DNA of 64,000 nucleotides from Bacteroidales bacterium (GTDB taxonomy: Bacteria > Bacteroidota > Bacteroidia > Bacteroidales > UBA932): positions 124,001 through 188,000 of the forward strand of contig JAFRQH010000017.1 in assembly GCA_017428725.1 (NCBI GenBank). Reading direction: 5' to 3'. The translations under genes and the position numbers were made by a program. Below, piece after piece: positions 16,523-25,453 of the stretch. The notes under the pieces are model-generated. The model did no database searches, had not been told where the DNA came from, and saw nothing but the letters and a program-made list of their open reading frames with translations. Position 1 is the first letter of the stretch. Every line of letters begins with the position of its first letter.

Positions 16523-19327
16523 CGCCAGGTCGACCAGTCTCATCCGTACCAGATTCTCATAGCCGTCTCCGATCAGGATGGGCGGCTTGATGTAGTTTCC
16601 GACCGCCAGCTGCGGATAATTCCATAAGTTATTGATAAACAGCCGGACGGCCCCACTCCTCGCATCCGCCTCCAGCCGGACGGCGTCGCATTCCTGCGAG
16701 AAGACCTCCACGCCGACGGTCTTCCCCTCCAGGAGCAGGTCCGCCCGCCGGATGTATTCCTTGGTGGAGCGGAAATCGTTGTTGGTGGTTTCCCTCCTGT
16801 CTTGGTAGCCGGACAGCCAGTAAAGGTCGTAGTTCAGGTCCTTCCAGGATGCCGGCTCTGCGCTGACGGCTTTCCAGGCCGTCCCACGCGGGCGGCCGAT
16901 GTGGTCTTCCGGATACACGGTCCAGGTACTGCGCCGCTCCCATTGGATCCGGTCGGTCGCGGCCGGCAGGATGAACTGGATGCCCACTTCGCTGTAGCCT
17001 CCGAGGTCGGCCTCGTTCCAGGGGAGCGTGAAGGCCACGGGCGGGTCGTTGGGCACGTGCTTGATTATGTACCGGGTCGTGATGACCCCCGCGCCGTCGA
17101 CGCGCAGCTGCATGTCCACGAAGATCGGGGCATAGCAGGTCTCGATGTCGATGACCGCCTCCCGCCCCTCCATGCGGGACTGGATGCTGATCGGCCAATA
17201 CTCCACGACCGCCAGTCCCGAGCGGAGCAGATTCAGGTGCGGACCGCCCGTCAGGACGGTCTCTCCCTTGTATTCCACGGATTGGATCTGGCCCGAGAAC
17301 TTGTTGAAGAGGAAGGTGAATTCCGGCCCCCGGATCGTGATGAACTGGTATCCGTCTTCGAGGGTCGGCGGGATGGTGGCCGGCTCCGGGATGGCTACGG
17401 GCGGTGTGCCGATTTCGAGGCGGTACTCGTCCACCTGGTAGCCGTCGCTGCGGATGGCGGCGAGTTCCAGGATATCGCCGTCCTGGAAACGGGTGTACGG
17501 GATCACGAGCCGGCCTTTTCCGCGCGGCGGCACGGAAGGCCCCTTGACGACGCCCTCGGACCGGGCGGTGCGCCAGCGGATTTCCAACTCGTCGAGGTTG
17601 GTATGGCAGAAGCGGTTCTCCACCTCCAGGGTCAGGGGCTGGCCCGGCTCCGGAGTGTCATAGACCTGCCGGGAGATGACGAAGGGCGAGAAGGCCTTGC
17701 GGAAGGCCCAGATCTCCGGCATCGATTCGTTCATGTAGCGGTACATCCCGAATTGGTCGAGGCCCAGGGAGCCGGGGGTGTTCCAGATGCGCTCCCAGGT
17801 GTATTTGAGCCCCTCTCCCCAGAAGTTCCGGACATTGGGATCGCGGGTCAGTTCCGCCATCGGGATGGTCACGTGGTTGCTCTCGTCAATCAGGACCGGC
17901 ATCTCCGGCAGGGGACCTTTCCGGTCGTACAAGGAGTTGGGCGCATTGCAGATGGCGACCATATAATCGGAGAAATCCACGGTGGGGTCGGCCACGGGTG
18001 CGTAGTGGACGCTGAATATGTCGTAGGGGATTTCCTCATCCTCTTTCAGACGGTAGCCCCAGCTGAAGATCGTCGGGCGCGCGGGGTCCTCCGCCTTGGC
18101 GTATTTGTAGCTGTCCAGTACGTTCGGTCCCGTGAAAGACTCATTGCCGAGCCCCCACATCACGACGCAGGGGTGGTTGAAGTCGCGTTCGATCTTCTCC
18201 GCGATCAGGTTGACCCATTGGTAGGCGAAGGTCGTGTCGAGCTCCGCGCCGAACTTGGCGAAATCCACGGCGTGTTCGTCCAGGACATAGATGCCGTGTA
18301 CGTCGCAGCTGTCCAGGAAGGCTTCGGTGGCCCATTTCTGGCGGGTGTGGTTGATGTTGAGGTCGCGCAGCTGCCGGACATCCTCTCCGCCCCACAGTCC
18401 CCGGAACTTCACTTCGTCGCCGTTGACGAACAGCTGCTTGCCGCGCAGCTCCACCTGACGGAATCCGTACGTGGAGGTCAGCGTCTCGCTCTCCCGGCCC
18501 CGGGAATCCGACAGGGTCAGGCGCACGTCATAGAGATTCGGATGCTCAGCATCCCACTTCCGAGGTGCCTTCACCGCGAAATCGAACGACATCTCCGTCA
18601 TCCCTGCGGGGATCCGGACGGAAGCGGGGCTGAGCTGCAGGCGCTTGCCGGAGCGGTCGGTCATCGCCAGCCGGAGCGTGCCGGAGCCCGGCTCGGAGAG
18701 GCGGACTTTGAGGCGCAGGGTGGCGTCCCGGTATCGTGCGTCGAAGAAGGTCTCCAGGCGCATCTGTTGGATATGGCTCTGCGGCACGGCGAACAGGCTC
18801 GCGTCATCCAGCGTTCCCGTGAAGCGGACGTGCGCTCCCAGTCCGTCGCTTCGCTCCAGCAGCAGGGCGATTGCAGCCTCTTCGCCCGGCGTGACGAAGT
18901 CCGTGATGTCGGCGTCCCAGGTCGAGAAAGCTCCCCAGTAATCCCGGACGAAGCGGCCGTTGACCCACAGCCGGGCGGCTTGCGTGGTGTTCTTGAACTG
19001 CAGGATGATCCGTTTGCCGGCGAAAGCGGCCGGAATCCGGACGTCCCGCCGCAGGCCTACCCGTCGGGAGACGTTTCTCCGGGGGAGGCCGGTGGCCGGC
19101 GAGCGCATCGGCGTGTAGCGGGAATCGGGCGCCTCGCGGAAAAATCCGTCCTCCGGATCGGGGAGGGCGAGCCAGCCGTCCTGCAGGGACAGCACTTGCG
19201 CCGGGCGGCCTGCCACGGAGGAGGGGACGGGCGTGATGACAGGTCGGGCGATTTCGTTTGCGGATCGGGCAGACACGAAAGGACAGCACGCGACGAGCGT
19301 GCAGGCCAACACGAGGAAGCGTCTCAT
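16505..19327 (-). CDS. GH2 glycoside hydrolase (beta-galactosidase-like)
   Basis: A 940-residue exported enzyme with an N-terminal signal peptide (hydrophobic stretch to about residue 20, with cysteines that might form a lipobox). GH2 sugar-binding, Ig-like and barrel domains follow in order. The acid/base is E396 in WGLGNES, and the nucleophile is probably E482 in LIDESNH. The C terminus resembles the beta-galactosidase small-chain domain (EFTFLFNKFSGQIQSVEYKG), but the usual WRAPTDND patch is replaced. The role is probably release of galactosyl or related residues from dietary or host glycans in the periplasm. Substrate specificity within GH2 cannot be read from the sequence. No SusCD pair is adjacent. 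Confidence 0.88.
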   Translation of the reverse strand: MRRFLVLACTLVACCPFVSARSANEIARPVITPVPSSVAGRPAQVLSLQDGWLALPDPEDGFFREAPDSRYTPMRSPATGLPRRNVSRRVGLRRDVRIPAAFAGKRIILQFKNTTQAARLWVNGRFVRDYWGAFSTWDADITDFVTPGEEAAIALLLERSDGLGAHVRFTGTLDDASLFAVPQSHIQQMRLETFFDARYRDATLRLKVRLSEPGSGTLRLAMTDRSGKRLQLSPASVRIPAGMTEMSFDFAVKAPRKWDAEHPNLYDVRLTLSDSRGRESETLTSTYGFRQVELRGKQLFVNGDEVKFRGLWGGEDVRQLRDLNINHTRQKWATEAFLDSCDVHGIYVLDEHAVDFAKFGAELDTTFAYQWVNLIAEKIERDFNHPCVVMWGLGNESFTGPNVLDSYKYAKAEDPARPTIFSWGYRLKEDEEIPYDIFSVHYAPVADPTVDFSDYMVAICNAPNSLYDRKGPLPEMPVLIDESNHVTIPMAELTRDPNVRNFWGEGLKYTWERIWNTPGSLGLDQFGMYRYMNESMPEIWAFRKAFSPFVISRQVYDTPEPGQPLTLEVENRFCHTNLDELEIRWRTARSEGVVKGPSVPPRGKGRLVIPYTRFQDGDILELAAIRSDGYQVDEYRLEIGTPPVAIPEPATIPPTLEDGYQFITIRGPEFTFLFNKFSGQIQSVEYKGETVLTGGPHLNLLRSGLAVVEYWPISIQSRMEGREAVIDIETCYAPIFVDMQLRVDGAGVITTRYIIKHVPNDPPVAFTLPWNEADLGGYSEVGIQFILPAATDRIQWERRSTWTVYPEDHIGRPRGTAWKAVSAEPASWKDLNYDLYWLSGYQDRRETTNNDFRSTKEYIRRADLLLEGKTVGVEVFSQECDAVRLEADARSGAVRLFINNLWNYPQLAVGNYIKPPILIGDGYENLVRMRLVDLASAQKP

Positions 19328-19360
19328 ATTATCTATAGAATGGTGGTTGGTTTGAGCGTC

Positions 19361-19783
19361 TCAGTCGTCGAACTTCGGCTTTAGGATCTCCGAGTAGAGG
19401 ATCAGCTTCTTCTTGTCGATCTCCAGCTTCGTCCGCGGGTCAATCTCTTCGACCTCCTGTATGCGCCGGACAATTGCGCGCTGCCCCTCGACCGGAGGAA
19501 GGTCATCTTTCTGCATCTTGAAGACCGTTTCCGCAGGTCGCCCCTTGGGAACCGTGCCACCCTCGGCATCGTAAGAGGGAGGGGCCCAACCATAAGGTTG
19601 GGAGGGGTCCTGCGCAGCAGGACGTTCCGAGGGGCGACTTGCGGAAACGTCAGATGCAGAAGGGAAGACCGGTCTGGCTATGACCGGCGGAGCGCCCTTG
19701 CGCTTGCGCGCCCGCTTGTCGAGGAGAGCTGCGACGAGCGGGAACAGGAACATCAGTATGGGGATCAGTACTTCCCAGTCCAT
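19361..19783 (-). CDS. Small membrane-anchored protein with palindrome-encoded insert
   Basis: A 140-residue protein with one N-terminal membrane segment (residues 4-21), a basic stretch (DKRARKRKG), a proline-rich linker and a conserved-looking charged end (IDPRTKLEIDKKKLILYSE). The ending resembles short Bacteroidota membrane proteins of unknown function. The linker, about residues 42-92, is encoded almost entirely by a long interrupted palindrome (19509-19661), so this portion is probably an inserted repeat rather than ancestral protein. It lies 36 bases after tsaB and 33 bases before the GH2 gene on the same strand. Function unknown. Confidence 0.75.
   Translation of the reverse strand: MDWEVLIPILMFLFPLVAALLDKRARKRKGAPPVIARPVFPSASDVSASRPSERPAAQDPSQPYGWAPPSYDAEGGTVPKGRPAETVFKMQKDDLPPVEGQRAIVRRIQEVEEIDPRTKLEIDKKKLILYSEILKPKFDD
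19509..19661. repeat. In-frame palindromic repeat element with nested hairpins
   Basis: Outer arms run from 19509 to about 19552 and from about 19620 to 19661. Reading each arm inward, both contain TTCTGCATCT, then CGTTTCCGCA, then GTCGCCCCT, then GGAAC, with short gaps between the blocks. Two further perfect stems lie inside: cccaacc/ggttggg at 19585-19602 and gtcctgc/gcaggac at 19607-19623. The whole unit stays open in the minus-strand gene. It resembles, in principle, the in-frame palindromic elements described in Rickettsia; no second copy was noticed in this window. Confidence 0.8.
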
Positions 19784-19819
19784 ATCCCAAATTTAGGGAA
19801 TCGGGACGAAAAAAGCAAA

Positions 19820-20512
19820 TCAGAAGAGATTCTTCCGGCTGACCGTGGCGACGAACTGCTTGAGGTAGAACGGCTCGAAATAAGCCGTGTCGCGGAAACG
19901 GCCCGCCTCGAACTCCCGCAGGGCGGGGACGCCCATCGCCGCGGCGCGGGGGCAGGTCTGCACGAAGTGCGCATCGGGACCGGCCAGCACCTCGCGGCAC
20001 TTGTCCGCGCCGTCGCCGATGAACAGTACAGGGCCGGCGGCGCGCTCCGCTGCGAAACTCTGTGCGTCGACCACGCGCGGCTCCACCTCGGTCAGGCGCT
20101 GTCCGTCCGGGGTGTAGACAGCCGTGTAGACCTCCATCCGCCGGGCATCGACCAGCGGGATGACGTAGCGGCACCCGGCCGGGAGCAAGCCTTCCGCGCA
20201 TGCCTGGTGGACGAGGACCTCGGGCGTGTCGACCGAGAGCAGCGGAATGCCTGCGGCGAAACAGATCCCCTTGGCCGTGGACACGCCCACGCGCAGGCCG
20301 GTGTAGGAGCCCGGCCCCGCGCTGACGCATACGGCGTCGAGCTCCCCGGCGCGCAGTCCGCAATCATCCAGGACCTCCTTGACGAAGGGGGCCGTGAGTG
20401 CGGCGTGCGCACGGGGCTCGGTACTCTCCCGCACGGCGGCGATGACCCCGTCCGCGGCGAGCGCGACCGAGCAGAGCGAGGTCGAGGTCTCGATGAGCAG
20501 GATCTTAGGCAT
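19820..20512 (-). CDS. tsaB: tRNA threonylcarbamoyladenosine synthesis protein TsaB
   Basis: Scaffold partner of TsaD in making t6A37 on ANN-decoding tRNAs. The 230-residue ASKHA-fold protein has the N-terminal ILLIETSTSLCSVAL strand-loop and the signature GPGSYTGLRVG at residues 66-76. Its length is that of the full-length form. The start overlaps the end of cvpA by eight bases, indicating coupling. Cytoplasmic, and essential in most bacteria. Confidence 0.95.
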   Translation of the reverse strand: MPKILLIETSTSLCSVALAADGVIAAVRESTEPRAHAALTAPFVKEVLDDCGLRAGELDAVCVSAGPGSYTGLRVGVSTAKGICFAAGIPLLSVDTPEVLVHQACAEGLLPAGCRYVIPLVDARRMEVYTAVYTPDGQRLTEVEPRVVDAQSFAAERAAGPVLFIGDGADKCREVLAGPDAHFVQTCPRAAAMGVPALREFEAGRFRDTAYFEPFYLKQFVATVSRKNLF

Positions 20513-21017
20513 CGGGCGCTGCAGGATTGCCGGTGACGAAGGTCTTGAGGATGGGGAAGACCTTCTCGGCTGCGTTTTTCAAAGCGTTATAGACAACGGT
20601 GTCCGCCGTGGTTTCGGGCTTGACGATATGCAGGGAGCTGTTGAGCGTCTCGAACAGCAAGATGACCAGGCCCAGGATGAGCGCCACTTTGAGGATGGCG
20701 AAGACCAGGCCGAGCAGGCGGTTCAGGAAGCCCAGCGAGAGCGCCTTGACTGCCTTGGTGATGAGCGCGCCGATCAAGTTGAGCACCACGGCCGCCACGA
20801 TGATGATGAGCACGAAACTGACGACATCCAGGATGGATTTCTCCAGCGTGACGTACTGGGAGAGCCATTCGCCGACGACCGGGGCGAAATGGAAGGCCGC
20901 CCAGGCCGCGATCAGGATGGCCGCCAGGTCCACCACCTGCTTGACGAAGCCCTTGGAGATGCCGCTGACGATCGCAGGCACGAAGCAGAGCAGAAGAATA
21001 ATGTCCAGAATAGCCAT
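20505..21017 (-). CDS. CvpA family membrane protein
   Basis: A 170-residue protein with about four transmembrane segments, beginning MAILDIILLLCFVPAIVSGISKG, which fits the CvpA family (PF02674) opening of a hydrophobic helix followed by a G..KG turn. CvpA proteins are linked to colicin V export and envelope integrity in Proteobacteria; the role in Bacteroidota is not established. It is the first gene of the minus-strand run cvpA-tsaB-orf-GH2 and is divergent from ileS with a 72-base shared upstream region. No clear minus-strand -7 box was found there. Confidence 0.88.
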   Translation of the reverse strand: MAILDIILLLCFVPAIVSGISKGFVKQVVDLAAILIAAWAAFHFAPVVGEWLSQYVTLEKSILDVVSFVLIIIVAAVVLNLIGALITKAVKALSLGFLNRLLGLVFAILKVALILGLVILLFETLNSSLHIVKPETTADTVVYNALKNAAEKVFPILKTFVTGNPAAPDA

Positions 21018-21022
21018 AACGT

Positions 21023-21054
21023 TTTGTTTAAATGGGTAGAATTCGCTAAATTTG
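21023..21054 (+). promoter_or_regulatory. Promoter for ileS
   Basis: TTTG at 21023-21026, a 20-base spacer and TAAATTTG at 21047-21054 fit the Bacteroides promoter consensus. The ileS start codon is 35 bases downstream, preceded by an A-rich leader. Confidence 0.78.
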
Positions 21055-21089
21055 TAGGCTAATTACAAACGCAAAAATAGGCAAAAAAT

Positions 21090-24000
21090 ATGACATTTCA
21101 CGAATATAACGGCCTGGACTTGGTCTCCGTGGGGGAAGAGGTGCTGCAGCGGTGGCGCAAGAGGCACGCTTTCGAGAAATCGCTTGCGCTCCGCGAGGGA
21201 GCGCCCGAGTTCATTTTCTTCGAAGGCCCCCCTTCCGCCAACGGGATGCCGGGCATCCACCACGTGATGGCGCGCTCCATCAAGGACGCCATCTGCCGTT
21301 ATAAGACGCAGTCCGGGTACAAGGTCCGCCGCCGCGCGGGCTGGGATACCCACGGCCTGCCGGTGGAGCTGGGCGTCGAGAAGAAGCTCGGCATCACCAA
21401 GGAAGACATCGGCTCCAAGATTTCCGTCGCAGACTACAACAGGACCTGCCGCGAGGAGGTGATGAAGTACACCGCCGAATGGCGTACCCTCACCGAGCGC
21501 ATCGGCTACTGGGTGGATATGGACGACCCGTACATCACGTACGACAACCGCTACATCGAGACCCTCTGGTACCTGCTCAAGGATATCTACGGCAAGGGCC
21601 TGCTCTACAAAGGCAAGAGCATCCAGCCCTACAGCCCGGCCGCCGGCACAGGCCTGAGCACGCACGAGCTTAACCAGCCCGGCTGCTACCGCGACGTCAA
21701 GGACACGACCTGCACCGTGCAGTTCAAGGTCCTCGGCGAGGAGGACCTCTACATCCTCGCCTGGACCACCACGCCCTGGACCCTCCCGTCCAATGTGGGC
21801 CTCTGTGTCGGTCCCAACATCGACTACGTCAAGGTCCGCTCTGCGAACCCTTATACCGGCGCTCCCGCCACCTACATCGTGGCCGAGGCGCTCGTGGGCG
21901 CCGTCTTCAACGGCAAGGTGCCCTTCGAAGTGCTGCCCGGCAGCGTCAAGGGCCGCGACCTGGTGGGGCTGCGCTACGAGCAGCTCATCCCCTGGTTCCG
22001 TCCCGACGGTGACGCCTTCCGCGTGGTCCCCGGAGACTACGTCAGCACGGAGGAGGGAACGGGCATCGTCCACATCGCGCCGACTTTCGGCGCGGACGAC
22101 GCCAAGGTGGGTTACGCCGCGGGGCTTCCCGCCCTGCAGGTGGTCGACCGCAACGGCGACCTCCAGGCCCAGGTGGACCTGAAGGGCCGTTTCTTCCGCT
22201 TGGAGGATATGGACCCGCAGTTCGTCGCCACGCACGTGAGCCCGGACTATGCCGAGTGGTCCGGCCGTTATGTCAAGAACGCTTATGACAGCTCGCTCCC
22301 GGCCGACGCCCCGACCCTGGACGTGGACCTCTGCGTGATGCTCAAGGCCACCGGCAAAGCCTTCAAGATCGAGAAGCACGTGCACTCCTATCCGCACTGC
22401 TGGCGCACCGACAAGCCGGTCCTTTATTATCCGCTGGACAGCTGGTTCATCCGGACCACGGCCGTGCGCGACCAGATGATCGCGCTCAACGACCAGATCC
22501 GCTGGAAGCCCGAGTCCACGGGCACGGGCCGCTTCGGCAAGTGGCTGGAGAACATCCAGGACTGGAACCTCAGCCGCAGCCGCTACTGGGGCACGCCGCT
22601 CCCGGTCTGGCGCACCGAAGACGGCAAGGAGGAGGTCTGCATCGGCTCCGTGGCGGAACTCTTTGCCGAGATCGACAAGGCCGTGGCTGCCGGCGTGATG
22701 GCCGCGAACCCGCTCCGCGAGCGCGGTTTCGACCCTGCCGACATGTCCAAGGCCAACTACGACAAGATCGACCTCCACCGTCCCTACGTGGACGAGATCT
22801 TCCTCGTGAGCCCCACCGGCCGCAAGATGATCCGCGAGACGGACCTCATCGACGTGTGGTTCGACTCCGGCGCGATGCCCTATGCCCAGACCGGCCTGCG
22901 CGGCATCGACAGTCCGGATTTCGGCTGCACGGCCGACTTCATCGCCGAGGGCGTGGACCAGACGCGCGGGTGGTTCTACACCCTGCACGCCATCCACACG
23001 ATGGTCAGCGGCACGCCCGCCTTCCGGCGCGTGATCTCCAACGGCCTGGTGCTCGACAAGAAGGGCGAGAAGATGAGCAAGCGCCTGGGCAACGCCGTCG
23101 ACCCCTTCCAGGCGATGGACAAATACGGCCCCGACGCCCTCCGCTGGTATATGATGACCAACGCGCAGCCTTGGGACAACCTCAAGTTCGACGAGGCCGG
23201 CGTGGAGGAAGTCCGCCGCAAATTCTTCGGCACGCTCTACAATTCCTACTCCGTCTTCGCGCTCTACGCCAACATCGACAAGTTCGACCCGGCTGCCGAG
23301 GCGGTGCCCTACGAGCACCGTCCGATGTTCGACCGCTGGATCATCAGCCGGCTCAACACCCTGGTACAGGGCGTCGTGGCCGCCTACGAGGACTATGATA
23401 TCACCACCGCGGGCCGCCTGGTCCAGGATTTCGTCTGCGACGACCTGAGCAACTGGTACATCCGCCTCAACAAGAAGCGCCTCTGGGGTGCCGGGATGGA
23501 GGAGGACAAGCTCTCGGCCTACCAGACCCTTTATGAGGTGCTCAAGGGCGTGGCCTTGCTGGGCGCCCCGATCGCTCCTTTCTTCATGGAGCGTCTCTGG
23601 CTGGACCTCGTTCCGGAGTCCGAGTCCGTGCATTATTGCGCGATGCCTGCGTACGAGCCCACGCTCGTGGACAAGGGCCTCGAGGAGAGCATGGGCTTCG
23701 CCCAGAAGGCCTCCTCGATGGTGCTTGCCCTCCGCAAGAAGGTGGGAATCAACGTCCGCAAGCCCCTCGCCAAGGTGCTCGTGCCCGTGCTGGACGACAA
23801 CGTCAAGGCGCACATCCAGCGCGTGAGCGACATCTTCCTGTCCGAGGTCAACGTCAAGCAGATCGAGTATCTCCACGACACCACGGGCATCATCACCAAG
23901 AAGATCAAGCCCAACTTCAAGACGCTCGGCAAGATCTACGGCAAGCAGATGAAGGAGATCGCCGCCGCGTTCGGTCAGCTCTCCCAGGAGGAGATCGCCG

Positions 24001-24449
24001 CGATCGAGCGCTCGGAGAGCGAGTATGTCCTCCACCTGCCTTCCGGAGACGTGACCCTGCGCAAGGGCGACTACGAGATCCACTCCGAGGATATGCCCGG
24101 CTGGCTGGTGGCCACCGACGGCGCGTTGACCGTGGCCCTGGACATCGTCCAGACTCCGGAGCTGCTCCGCGAGGGCACGGCCCGCGAACTCATCCACCCG
24201 ATCCAGACCCTCCGCAAGGAGAGCGGTTTCGAGGTCACGGACCGGATCCATACCGTCATCTACGCCGACGGCGCGGCCGCCAGGGCCATTGCCGACGCCC
24301 TTTCCGAGCACGCCGCTTACGTTGCCGTCCAGACCCTCTCGCTCACGCTGGAGCAGAAGCCCCTCTCCGAGGCTCCCCAGGAGGCCGTGCAGGTCGAATG
24401 GGAGGATACCCAAATCCGTATTAAAGTAACAAAACACACTGATAATTAA
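21090..24449 (+). CDS. ileS: Isoleucyl-tRNA synthetase, long eukaryote-like form
   Basis: Charges tRNA-Ile with isoleucine. The 1119-residue class I synthetase has its HIGH-equivalent as GIHH at residues 55-58 and KMSKR at 661-665. The editing (CP1) domain lies between them (GTGIVHIAPTFGADD), and a long C-terminal anticodon-binding and extra domain follows. The length and the motif variants place it with the eukaryote-like type, which in other bacteria is naturally less sensitive to mupirocin; that property is inference. It has its own promoter and is followed 13 bases later by the DksA-like gene. Confidence 0.97.
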   Translation: MTFHEYNGLDLVSVGEEVLQRWRKRHAFEKSLALREGAPEFIFFEGPPSANGMPGIHHVMARSIKDAICRYKTQSGYKVRRRAGWDTHGLPVELGVEKKLGITKEDIGSKISVADYNRTCREEVMKYTAEWRTLTERIGYWVDMDDPYITYDNRYIETLWYLLKDIYGKGLLYKGKSIQPYSPAAGTGLSTHELNQPGCYRDVKDTTCTVQFKVLGEEDLYILAWTTTPWTLPSNVGLCVGPNIDYVKVRSANPYTGAPATYIVAEALVGAVFNGKVPFEVLPGSVKGRDLVGLRYEQLIPWFRPDGDAFRVVPGDYVSTEEGTGIVHIAPTFGADDAKVGYAAGLPALQVVDRNGDLQAQVDLKGRFFRLEDMDPQFVATHVSPDYAEWSGRYVKNAYDSSLPADAPTLDVDLCVMLKATGKAFKIEKHVHSYPHCWRTDKPVLYYPLDSWFIRTTAVRDQMIALNDQIRWKPESTGTGRFGKWLENIQDWNLSRSRYWGTPLPVWRTEDGKEEVCIGSVAELFAEIDKAVAAGVMAANPLRERGFDPADMSKANYDKIDLHRPYVDEIFLVSPTGRKMIRETDLIDVWFDSGAMPYAQTGLRGIDSPDFGCTADFIAEGVDQTRGWFYTLHAIHTMVSGTPAFRRVISNGLVLDKKGEKMSKRLGNAVDPFQAMDKYGPDALRWYMMTNAQPWDNLKFDEAGVEEVRRKFFGTLYNSYSVFALYANIDKFDPAAEAVPYEHRPMFDRWIISRLNTLVQGVVAAYEDYDITTAGRLVQDFVCDDLSNWYIRLNKKRLWGAGMEEDKLSAYQTLYEVLKGVALLGAPIAPFFMERLWLDLVPESESVHYCAMPAYEPTLVDKGLEESMGFAQKASSMVLALRKKVGINVRKPLAKVLVPVLDDNVKAHIQRVSDIFLSEVNVKQIEYLHDTTGIITKKIKPNFKTLGKIYGKQMKEIAAAFGQLSQEEIAAIERSESEYVLHLPSGDVTLRKGDYEIHSEDMPGWLVATDGALTVALDIVQTPELLREGTARELIHPIQTLRKESGFEVTDRIHTVIYADGAAARAIADALSEHAAYVAVQTLSLTLEQKPLSEAPQEAVQVEWEDTQIRIKVTKHTDN

Positions 24450-24462
24450 TCCTTTTATCGCT

Positions 24463-24861
24463 ATGGCAGAAATCAAGACCCGTTATTCAGATGCCGAACT
24501 CGCCGAGTTCAAGGCTATCATTGAAGAGAAACTCGCCAAGGCCAAAGCAGAGTACAACACGCTGCGCCACATCGTGATGCACAACGGTACCAACGACATC
24601 GAGGACACCACGCCCTCGTTCCGTACCGTCGAGGACGACGGCGCCTTCCAGCTCTCCAAGGAGGAGGCCAGCCAGATGGCGCAGCGCCAGTACAAGTTCA
24701 TCCAAAACCTCGAGGCCGCCCTGGTGCGCATCGAGAACAAGAGCTACGGCATCTGCCGTGTGACCGGCAAGCTCATCCCCAAGGAGCGCCTGCGCCTGGT
24801 CCCGCACGCCACGCTGACCGTGGAAGCCAAGGAAATGCTCGCCAAGCAAGGGAAGAATTGA
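24463..24861 (+). CDS. TraR/DksA-family regulator with a single zinc-finger cysteine
   Basis: A 132-residue protein of the DksA/TraR class that binds the RNA polymerase secondary channel. A helical coiled-coil region (about residues 10-95) precedes the finger segment YGICRVTGKLIPKERL. Only one cysteine (C98) remains of the four that bind zinc in E. coli DksA. This finger form, with CR.TGKLI.KERLR, is what I recall as usual in Bacteroidota. Function is expected to be modulation of transcription initiation, possibly with (p)ppGpp. It lies between ileS and lspA, a conserved neighbourhood in this phylum. Confidence 0.9.
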   Translation: MAEIKTRYSDAELAEFKAIIEEKLAKAKAEYNTLRHIVMHNGTNDIEDTTPSFRTVEDDGAFQLSKEEASQMAQRQYKFIQNLEAALVRIENKSYGICRVTGKLIPKERLRLVPHATLTVEAKEMLAKQGKN

Positions 24862-24862
24862 T

Positions 24863-25414
24863 ATGAGATCCAAACGGGGGATCCGCCTCCTGCTGCTCGG
24901 CGTCTTGCTCGTCGTCATCGACCAGGTCATCAAATACCTGGTCAAGACGAACATGGAGCTGGGCGAGCAGATCTTCGTGATCGGGCAGTGGTTCCGCCTG
25001 TGCTTCGTGGAGAACGAAGGGATGGCGTTCGGGATGTCATTCGGCGGCCAGGTCGGCAAGTTCCTCCTGTCGCTGTTCCGCATCATCCTGAGCGGGTTCC
25101 TGATCTGGTGGATCCGGTCCTTGGACAAGAAGGGTACGGCCCCGACCGGCGTGCTGGTCGGCCTGACCCTCATCACGGCCGGTGCCATCGGCAACATCAT
25201 CGACAGCCTGTTCTACGGCATCTTATGGGGCTATGCCCCGTTCATGTTCGGCAAGGTGGTGGACATGTTCTTCTTCCCGATCATCCGCGACGGTGCGCGG
25301 GTGATCTTCTTCAGTCCGGTCTTCAATTTTGCCGACTCGTGCGTGACGGTCGGCGCCTTCTACCTGATACTCTTCCAGTGGAAGTTCTTTGCCAAAGACG
25401 ATAAGAAGGAATAA
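24863..25414 (+). CDS. lspA: Lipoprotein signal peptidase (signal peptidase II)
   Basis: Cleaves signal peptides from diacylglyceryl-modified prolipoproteins in the inner membrane. The 183-residue protein has four membrane segments. The N-terminal VIDQVIKYLVK motif is at residues 18-28, ENEGMAFG at 50-57, and the catalytic aspartates are probably D114 in GNIIDS and D158 in NFADS. The insertion FGKVVDMFFFPI between them resembles other Bacteroidota LspA proteins. It starts one base after the DksA-like stop. An intrinsic terminator follows within ten bases of its stop. Confidence 0.95.
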   Translation: MRSKRGIRLLLLGVLLVVIDQVIKYLVKTNMELGEQIFVIGQWFRLCFVENEGMAFGMSFGGQVGKFLLSLFRIILSGFLIWWIRSLDKKGTAPTGVLVGLTLITAGAIGNIIDSLFYGILWGYAPFMFGKVVDMFFFPIIRDGARVIFFSPVFNFADSCVTVGAFYLILFQWKFFAKDDKKE

Positions 25415-25419
25415 ACGAT

Positions 25420-25448
25420 AAACGCCGCAGTTCTCTGCGGCGTTTATT
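25420..25448. terminator. Intrinsic terminator after lspA
   Basis: An 11-base perfect stem aaacgccgcag / ctgcggcgttt with a ttct loop, followed by T-rich sequence on the plus strand and preceded by A-rich sequence. It probably ends both the lspA transcript and the tRNA-Ser transcript from the other strand. Confidence 0.88.
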
Positions 25449-25453
25449 CTATG

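Noticed and set aside
19784..19819. Possible small gene or RNA between tsaB and the small membrane-protein gene
   Set aside because: Only 36 bases, A-rich, with no hairpin or start codon context.
21063..24476. Minus-strand open frame of over 1100 codons opposite ileS
   Set aside because: It mirrors the coding frame of ileS, has no recognisable domain and would run through the mapped ileS promoter.
24463..24861. Loss of zinc-finger cysteines in the DksA-like protein as a defect
   Set aside because: The one-cysteine finger is, to my knowledge, usual for this family in Bacteroidota, so it is not evidence of decay.
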